From positions 53,946 to 92,156 of the forward strand of contig NZ_JBEFNA010000002.1 in the NCBI RefSeq assembly GCF_040199715.1: DNA of 38,211 bases, written 5' to 3'. Positions 33,525 to 38,211 of the stretch are shown here, in pieces; within the stretch, counting starts at the first letter, position 1; every line of letters starts with the position of its first letter. Position numbers and translations under genes: made by a program. This DNA comes from Fusobacterium sp. SYSU M8D902. Lineage in GTDB: Bacteria; Fusobacteriota; Fusobacteriia; Fusobacteriales; Fusobacteriaceae. A model generated the notes under the pieces. That model was not told the origin of the DNA, did no database searches, and saw nothing but the letters and a program-made list of their open reading frames with translations.

Positions 33525-34337
33525 CTAGAATATTCCTATAAAAGATCCTAAGATTCCAAATATAGCCATTCCTAATAAAATTGTTAATGGTTTTACATTT
33601 TTCCCTAATAAATAATATACTGCACCAAAAGTAGCTAATGGTAATATTCCTGGCATAATATCATTTAATATATTCTGAACTACTACTGCACCTTCCCCTT
33701 GACCAATTGCTAATGGTGTTGTTAAACTTACCATTTGAGAGGTCATTGCCCCAATTACAATAAGTCCTAAGATTGAAGCTCCATAAGTAACTTTTTTCAT
33801 TGTTCCTGTTTTCTCTAATCTACTTAAAAACTCAGTCCCTAATCTATACCCCATCTTTGTAAAAATATAACGAATAATAATATGTGGAATGTTAAATATT
33901 AGTAAAAATATTATTGGTCCTAATATATTTCCTTTTAGTGCTAGTGATGTTCCTATTCCTGTTGCAATCAATCTTAAAGTTCCCCAGAAGAATGAATCTC
34001 CTATTCCTGAAAGAGGACCCATTAAAGCTGTTTTTATATTATTTATAGAATTCTCATCAAAACTATCCGACTCTGAATTTTCTTTTTCCATAGCTATAGA
34101 AATTCCTAACATTAAAGTTACAATATGAGGAGTCATATTAAAAAATTCCAAATGTCTTTTTAATGCTTTTATTAATCCCTCTCTGTTATCAGCATATAAT
34201 TTTTTTAGTGCTGGAATCATTGCATATACATATGCCAAACTCATCTGTCTCTCATAGTTCCAACTGAATTCCATACTAAATGATCTTAAAAAAACTCTAT
34301 TCAAATCTTTATCTGTTATTTTATTAGAAGTCTTCAT
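33525..34337 (-). CDS. Mannose-family PTS component IID
   Basis: A 270-residue integral membrane protein: N-terminal LNRVFLRSFSMEFSWNYERQMSLAYVYAM and RHLEFFNMTPHIVTLMLGI, then ALMGPLSGIGDSFFWGTLRLIATGIG, all hallmarks of IID. Hydrophobic segments follow in the C-terminal half. With IIC it forms the translocation channel. Its start overlaps the IIC stop by 14 nt, and its stop is 12 nt before the SIS gene. Confidence 0.95.
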   Translation of the reverse strand: MKTSNKITDKDLNRVFLRSFSMEFSWNYERQMSLAYVYAMIPALKKLYADNREGLIKALKRHLEFFNMTPHIVTLMLGISIAMEKENSESDSFDENSINNIKTALMGPLSGIGDSFFWGTLRLIATGIGTSLALKGNILGPIIFLLIFNIPHIIIRYIFTKMGYRLGTEFLSRLEKTGTMKKVTYGASILGLIVIGAMTSQMVSLTTPLAIGQGEGAVVVQNILNDIMPGILPLATFGAVYYLLGKNVKPLTILLGMAIFGILGSFIGIF

Positions 34338-35109
34338 CTTCTAATTCACCTCCTTGAGTATTTGAAACAGTTTCACGAACTCCAACTCCATTAGATGAAA
34401 CATTTACTAAAATTATAGCTAATATGGCACCAAATATAGCTATTCCTGTTAATGGTATTCCTGTATATGCAGCTATAAAAAATCCTAAGAATAGATAAAC
34501 AACTAACTCTTTATTTAAAAGTAATCTTGCTAACATTGCAAATCCTAGTGCAGGGATTATTCCTGTTGCCACTTCTAATCCTCTTTGAACAAAAGTAGGT
34601 ATCATTTTTAATAAGTTAGTAATTACATCCCCTCCTAAATAAAAGGCAACAAAAGTGATCACTCCTAATAATAGAGATAACCCGAATCCAGATAAAAGAT
34701 GCATTCTCTCAATTCCTTTACAATTTCCTTCACTTGCATAGTCATCAGCTTTATGCAACAACATTGGTATTATAATTCCATTGTACAAATTTTTCATTAT
34801 CAGTGTGAATGTTGCAATTGGTAAGGCTAACAATAAAACTGTTTCAACTCCAGATTTTGAAGCTATTGAAAAAGCTATTGCTAATATTCCTCCTGTTATT
34901 ACATCTGGTGGTAAAGAACCTCCAACTGAAAACGATCCAATGAAAGCCAATTCTAATGTAGCTCCCATTATAACTCCTGCTTTAATATCTCCCATTACAA
35001 TTCCAGTTAATAAACCTGTAACTATTGGTCTACAAATTAAACTTGTTCCTAATGCATACTCACATTGAGAAACAAAAGCAATTAACCCCAATAAAAATGC
35101 TGTTATCAT
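34324..35109 (-). CDS. Mannose-family PTS component IIC
   Basis: A 261-residue polytopic membrane protein starting MITAFLLGLIAFVSQCEYALG, with LICRPIVTGLLTGIVMGDIKAGVIMGATLELAFIGSFSVGGSLPPD, the conserved IIC N-terminal half. It forms the sugar-translocating transmembrane unit with IID. The ribosome site is AAAGGGGGAATAC. It overlaps IID by 14 nt, consistent with a stoichiometric complex. Confidence 0.95.
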   Translation of the reverse strand: MITAFLLGLIAFVSQCEYALGTSLICRPIVTGLLTGIVMGDIKAGVIMGATLELAFIGSFSVGGSLPPDVITGGILAIAFSIASKSGVETVLLLALPIATFTLIMKNLYNGIIIPMLLHKADDYASEGNCKGIERMHLLSGFGLSLLLGVITFVAFYLGGDVITNLLKMIPTFVQRGLEVATGIIPALGFAMLARLLLNKELVVYLFLGFFIAAYTGIPLTGIAIFGAILAIILVNVSSNGVGVRETVSNTQGGELEDEDF

Positions 35110-35132
35110 TTTGTATTCCCCCTTTTTATTTT

Positions 35133-35591
35133 TTAAAAAATTATTTTGCTATCTGTTGGAACCTGACGAATTTCTATCTCTATATTTTTATTTTTTAACT
35201 GATTCAACATTGTTTCATCTTCTGGAAAAAGATTTACTGCTTTAGATATATTTCTAGTCCCATCAGCAGCTTTAGTTCCACCTAAGTTTATTTGTTTTAT
35301 CTCTTCTACTTCGTTAGCCAATAAGTAAGCATCTTTAACTGACTCTACTACTATAAATAATTTATATTTATCTGTTACACCTGATTTTAAAGCTTCAATA
35401 GAGTCTTTTATACTCTTTATTACTAATTTTACTCCTTGAGGTTTTGCTAACTTCATAGTAGTTTTTCTCAACTCATTATTTACCACGTCATCATTAGCAA
35501 TTAAAATACAATCTGCTCCTATATTATTTGTCCATGAAAAAGCTACCTGTCCATGTAATAATCTATGGTCTACCCTTGTTAAAACTATCAT
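35133..35591 (-). CDS. Mannose-family PTS component IIB
   Basis: A 152-residue cytoplasmic phosphocarrier. H13 in RVDHRLLHGQV is the phosphorylated histidine of the IIB-Man family. IGADCILIANDDVVNNELRK and INLGGTKAADGTRNISKAV are further family segments. It receives phosphate from IIA and passes it to the incoming sugar amine. Length and order (IIA-IIB-IIC-IID) are standard. Confidence 0.95.
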   Translation of the reverse strand: MIVLTRVDHRLLHGQVAFSWTNNIGADCILIANDDVVNNELRKTTMKLAKPQGVKLVIKSIKDSIEALKSGVTDKYKLFIVVESVKDAYLLANEVEEIKQINLGGTKAADGTRNISKAVNLFPEDETMLNQLKNKNIEIEIRQVPTDSKIIF

Positions 35592-35628
35592 GTGTGTCCT
35601 CCTTAATTTAATTATAAAGTATTAAAAA

Positions 35629-36045
35629 TTAAAACTCTTCATCTTCCACCATTTTATCTATTTCTAAATTACAGTATTTTATTTCATTTTTTATATTTTC
35701 TAAAGATTTCATAATTAACTCTCTAGCTGTTGTATAACCATCTTGTTCACTCAACAACTCAATCATTAAAGGTAAATTTAATCCTGAAACAACATGTATA
35801 TTCTTGTGATTTTCTAACTTCTGTAAGAATCCATTATTCACACTTCCACCATAAATATCTGTAACTACTATTAACTCTTCTCCATTAACTCCATTTATAA
35901 TTTTCTCTATCTCTTTTTCTAAATCGAATTCCTTATTTGTATAACAACTTAATTCATTTAAATTTTGAAATTTTCCTAAAACAAGCTCAATGGATTCTTT
36001 TATTCCTTTTGCAAAATTTCCATGTGTAGCCATTAAAAACTTCAT
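35629..36045 (-). CDS. Mannose-family PTS component IIA
   Basis: A 138-residue cytoplasmic phosphocarrier: H8 in MATHGNFAKGI is the phosphorylation site, and VVTDIYGGSVNNGF supplies the conserved Asp loop. It takes phosphate from HPr. It is the first gene of the operon, with a strong CTAGGAGGG ribosome site. A sigma-70 promoter and one of two 16-bp direct repeats precede it (see those entries). Confidence 0.95.
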   Translation of the reverse strand: MKFLMATHGNFAKGIKESIELVLGKFQNLNELSCYTNKEFDLEKEIEKIINGVNGEELIVVTDIYGGSVNNGFLQKLENHKNIHVVSGLNLPLMIELLSEQDGYTTARELIMKSLENIKNEIKYCNLEIDKMVEDEEF

Positions 36046-36111
36046 ATTTACCCTCCTAGTGTTTTATTTCAGTTATTTTTCTATTATTTCTGTTCTTTTA
36101 TTCTTGTTTCA

Positions 36112-36140
36112 AGTCTATCATCTTTTATATAACGTGTCAA
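36112..36140 (-). promoter_or_regulatory. Promoter of the PTS/deglycase operon
   Basis: On the minus strand TTGACA (36135-36140), 17-nt spacer, TAGACT (36112-36117), about 67 bp before the IIA start. No sigma-54 (-24/-12) signature was seen. Confidence 0.8.
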
Positions 36141-36147
36141 ACTTTTT

Positions 36148-36163
36148 AATATTGTCGTCTATT
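36148..36163. repeat. 16-bp direct repeat, copy 1 (iteron-like site)
   Basis: AATATTGTCGTCTATT, identical to copy 2. It ends 8 bp upstream of the PTS promoter -35, centred near -50 relative to the expected start, an activator position. Confidence 0.8.
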
Positions 36164-36218
36164 TTTATATTTTCTTTTCTCTATTTTTATAATATAATAA
36201 AGAGACAGACGCTTTTCT

Positions 36219-36248
36219 TTTACAATTAACGTTTTTTTTAAATAATAT
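36219..36248 (+). promoter_or_regulatory. Possible promoter of the Rep_3-like gene
   Basis: TTTACA (36219-36224), 18-nt spacer, TAATAT (36243-36248). The -10 overlaps repeat copy 2. TATAAT boxes at 36188-36198 are an alternative. Confidence 0.4.
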
Positions 36249-36259
36249 TGTCGTCTATT
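36244..36259. repeat. 16-bp direct repeat, copy 2 (iteron-like site)
   Basis: AATATTGTCGTCTATT, same orientation as copy 1 and 96 bp from it (about nine helical turns). It ends 22 bp before the ATG of the Rep_3-like gene and would allow autoregulation. Confidence 0.8.
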
Positions 36260-36281
36260 ATATCAAGGGGGAACTTTTAAA

Positions 36282-37472
36282 ATGGATAAAATTTTTTTAA
36301 AAAATAATCACAATTTAGACTTAGAGTTATCATATTATAAAAAATTTTCTAAAAACGATCATCTTTTTAAACAATATCTTATTAAAAATATTCTTTTATT
36401 AAAACAAAACACTTTTACATTTTCACAAGAAGAAATATTAAACTTACTTAAACTTGCTCATGGAGAGAGTTTTGATGAATTTTTAAATAAATTTTTTATG
36501 AAAAAAATCTATTTAAAATATAATATTCGTTCAAATGATCAATACTCATTTTTAGGAATATCTCCTATACTCTCTTTTTCAAAAATTGGTACTACATATA
36601 GCATTACTTTAAGTGATACTTTTTTTAACATAATCTTAGAAAAAGAAGATCTTTCAAAAAAATTACAACTAAGAACTCTCCTTAGTTTTTCTAATCCTTC
36701 TGTTCAAAAAATTTATATATTACTTAAAGCTAGTAAACATCTTGTTATTAATTTAGATGAATTAAAAGAGCTTTTTAACATTGAAGATAGCTATGAAAGA
36801 TTTTATGATCTTGAAAAAAAGATCATTCTACCAACTATAAATGAGATAAAAAATATAACTTCTTTTGAAATTGATTATAAAAAAATCAAAAAAAATATCG
36901 CTAAAAATAGTAAGGTTACAAGCATTGAACTCTCTATAATCAATATTGAGGCTAGTGAAATTTTATTAAAGAAGATTATTAAATATTCAAATAATATTCC
37001 TCTAATAAAAAAATTATTTTATAAATACTCCTCTATTTATAATTTTGAAGATATTACTCTTAATATTGAATATGCTATCAAACACTATAAAGATGATTTT
37101 GATTCTTACTTGATCAAGTCAATAAAATACAACTATGCTAAAAATAAATTTAAAAATAAAATTAGAGATCTTGTTAAAAAATATAAGCTAATAATTAATA
37201 TTAATCAGAAATACGAATCTTTAGAGGAATTTAGAAATAGCTTATTTGAAGAGATAAAAAGAAATAAAATTATAAAATTACAACTTAATCTAAATTTATT
37301 GAAATTTAGTTATATTAATTCTCCAAATATCATAAATAATAAAATTTATACTTGTTTTTATCAAGAACTTAATATTGATAACTTTTGTTATTATGAAGAT
37401 GAACAATGGATTATTTTAGGAGAGTTTAACGGAAATATTTCTAGTAATATTGCTATTTTAAAAAAATATTAA
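36282..37472 (+). CDS. Rep_3-fold (plasmid initiator-like) DNA-binding protein, putative regulator
   Basis: A 396-residue, Lys/Asn/Ile-rich protein. Residues about 45-120 fit the first winged helix of Rep_3 initiators (FTFSQEEILNLLKLA... GTTYSITLSDTFFNIIL). Residues 134-219 fit the second very well: LSFSNPSVQKIYILLKAS, LDELKELFNIEDSYERFYDL, IILPTINEIKNITSFEI, KVTSIELSI. Residues 220-396 are an extra, unrecognised domain. Rep_3 proteins normally bind iterons at plasmid origins; here no partition, mobilisation or other plasmid gene is nearby, and the gene is divergent from a PTS operon with two shared direct repeats. A transcription-factor role is my inference. The ribosome site is AAGGGGGAAC. 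Confidence 0.75.
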   Translation: MDKIFLKNNHNLDLELSYYKKFSKNDHLFKQYLIKNILLLKQNTFTFSQEEILNLLKLAHGESFDEFLNKFFMKKIYLKYNIRSNDQYSFLGISPILSFSKIGTTYSITLSDTFFNIILEKEDLSKKLQLRTLLSFSNPSVQKIYILLKASKHLVINLDELKELFNIEDSYERFYDLEKKIILPTINEIKNITSFEIDYKKIKKNIAKNSKVTSIELSIINIEASEILLKKIIKYSNNIPLIKKLFYKYSSIYNFEDITLNIEYAIKHYKDDFDSYLIKSIKYNYAKNKFKNKIRDLVKKYKLIININQKYESLEEFRNSLFEEIKRNKIIKLQLNLNLLKFSYINSPNIINNKIYTCFYQELNIDNFCYYEDEQWIILGEFNGNISSNIAILKKY

Positions 37473-37473
37473 T

Positions 37474-37516
37474 AAAACTGCACCTTATCTTAATATCTAA
37501 GATTCGGTGCAGTTTT
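37474..37516. terminator. Bidirectional terminator after the Rep_3-like gene
   Basis: AAAACTGCACC (37474-37484) pairs with GGTGCAGTTTT (37506-37516); inside, ATCTTA (37487-37492) pairs with TAAGAT (37498-37503). T-rich sequence follows on both strands. Confidence 0.9.
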
Positions 37517-37531
37517 TATTAATTATTCTCT

Positions 37532-38170
37532 CTACTCTTCTATAGCTATAACTCTCACAGGTCCACCATCTATCCCTTTTATCTTCAATGGTAAACAGAT
37601 TATCTCTACTATCTCTTTAGAAATTTGATCTATATTACATAAATTCTCCATTATATATATCTTATTTGATCTAAGTAGAGTTTTATGTACCTCAAGAAAT
37701 GGATCTCCATACTTATCTACACTGAAAGTATCTATCCCCACAGCTTTTATATTTGAATACTCACTTATTTTTTTAGCTAAGTTTAAACTTAAATATGGGT
37801 GTTCGTAGTACCTCTTTTCTCCCCAATATCTATCCCAACCAGTATTAAAAACTATAAAATCTATGTTAGATAGCTCTTTTTCATAATTTTTTAATATATC
37901 TTCTCCCATCTCTCCCTCATTTTTCACTCTAATTATGAGAGCCTTTCCTACAAAATTTTCAATCTCTAACTCATCTACATTTTTATAGCCAGAAAATATA
38001 TGAGAAGGTGCATCCATATGAGTTCCAACATGAGTATCTATATTTATATTAGTTTCCTTATAACCGTGTGCCTCATAGAATTTAGTCTGTCTAAATAATG
38101 CAACATCTTCATTATCATATTTTGTTAACTTCTCATCATAAATATGTGATAGATCAATAATTTTTTTCAT
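37532..38170 (-). CDS. Cyclase-family (kynurenine formamidase-like) metal hydrolase
   Basis: A 212-residue protein with the cyclase-family metal site HVGTHMDAPSHI and the N-terminal IIDLSHIYDE. IDFIVFNTGWDRYWG and IKAVGIDTFSVDKYGDPFLEVHKTLL are further conserved segments. The family includes kynurenine formamidase and isatin hydrolase as well as uncharacterised amidohydrolases; there are no tryptophan-catabolism neighbours, so the substrate is open. The ribosome site is AAAGGGGAGATGTT. It converges on the Rep_3-like gene at a shared terminator. Confidence 0.88.
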   Translation of the reverse strand: MKKIIDLSHIYDEKLTKYDNEDVALFRQTKFYEAHGYKETNINIDTHVGTHMDAPSHIFSGYKNVDELEIENFVGKALIIRVKNEGEMGEDILKNYEKELSNIDFIVFNTGWDRYWGEKRYYEHPYLSLNLAKKISEYSNIKAVGIDTFSVDKYGDPFLEVHKTLLRSNKIYIMENLCNIDQISKEIVEIICLPLKIKGIDGGPVRVIAIEE

Positions 38171-38182
38171 ACAACATCTCCC

Positions 38183-38211
38183 CTTTTAAAAAAAATAGGC
38201 CTGAGTATGAT
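38183..38211 (-). terminator. Possible terminator arm cut by the window edge
   Basis: On the minus strand CATACTCAGGCCTATTTTTTTT looks like the descending arm and T-run of a terminator whose other arm lies outside the window. An upstream minus-strand gene would end there. Confidence 0.35.

Noticed and set aside
36046-36160. Sigma-54 promoter for the PTS operon
   Set aside because: No TGGCAC-N5-TTGC-like -24/-12 element was found, while a TTGACA-17-TAGACT promoter is present.
36148-36259. Direct repeats read as a CRISPR array
   Set aside because: There are only two copies, 16 bp long and 96 bp apart, with no cas genes; regulatory sites fit better.
36046-37472. Integrated plasmid or origin of replication
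   Set aside because: Only the Rep-like gene and two repeats are present. There are no partition, mobilisation or toxin-antitoxin genes, and flanking genes are metabolic.
37532-38170. Tryptophan catabolism role for the cyclase-family gene
   Set aside because: There are no kynurenine pathway neighbours and the family is functionally broad.

Overview
The window is AT-rich DNA from a strictly anaerobic, diderm bacterium, most likely a member of the Fusobacteriaceae. This is inferred from the very low GC content, the YjjI/YjjW glycyl-radical pair, ferredoxin-type Fe-S proteins, LolDE-type lipoprotein export, a long-form HPF and strong AGGAGG ribosome sites. No tRNA, rRNA, CRISPR array, insertion sequence or prophage was seen. 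Genes are tightly packed, and no gene-free stretch exceeds about 250 bp.

Layout. 1-1102: end of a YjjI-type glycyl-radical enzyme and its YjjW activase. 1150-2676: two unrecognised minus-strand genes, the larger perhaps nuclease-like. 2874-5313: guaA and a Cof-type HAD phosphatase. 5564-6799: HTH/TPR-like regulator. 6944-9672: an operon of a DUF134 regulator, two NifX-like metallocluster-binding proteins and two MinD-like ATPases with inserted ferredoxin domains, with a perfect palindrome at the transcription start. 9673-12319 (minus): exported Ntn hydrolase, YgjP-like metallopeptidase, anchored flavodoxin-fold oxidoreductase. 12435-16005 (minus): ybaB, sppA, solitary OLD-type ATPase/nuclease. 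16155-18121: exported L,D-transpeptidase-like protein and a frameshifted MFS transporter. 18143-27061 (minus): hpf, then a long gene string transcribed uvrA-ruvA-thioredoxin-like-CHAP-like-MTA/SAH nucleosidase-ArAE/FUSC protein-lolC/E-lolD. 27316-27927: marC. 28121-31282: phosphonate-type ABC importer behind a structured leader, with the permease duplicated and fused. 31365-36045 (minus): mannose-family PTS (IIA, IIB, IIC, IID) plus two SIS-domain deglycase-like proteins. 36282-37472: Rep_3-fold protein read divergently. 37532-38170: cyclase-family hydrolase.

Most interesting system. The PTS/SIS operon has the same gene order as the Salmonella gfrABCDEF operon for fructoselysine/glucoselysine. 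It is not paired with a LevR/GfrR-type sigma-54 activator. Instead the divergent gene encodes a protein with the two winged helices of plasmid Rep_3 replication initiators. The 236-bp divergent region carries two exact 16-bp direct repeats: one immediately upstream of a good -35/-10 promoter for the PTS operon, the other at the regulator's own start. My inference is that a plasmid-type initiator has become an iteron-binding transcription factor for Amadori-product uptake.

Other unusual points are a CHAP-fold protein lacking both catalytic Cys and His, an MTA/SAH nucleosidase with a signal peptide, the palindrome-controlled NifX/ferredoxin-ATPase operon, and several promoter-overlapping inverted repeats.
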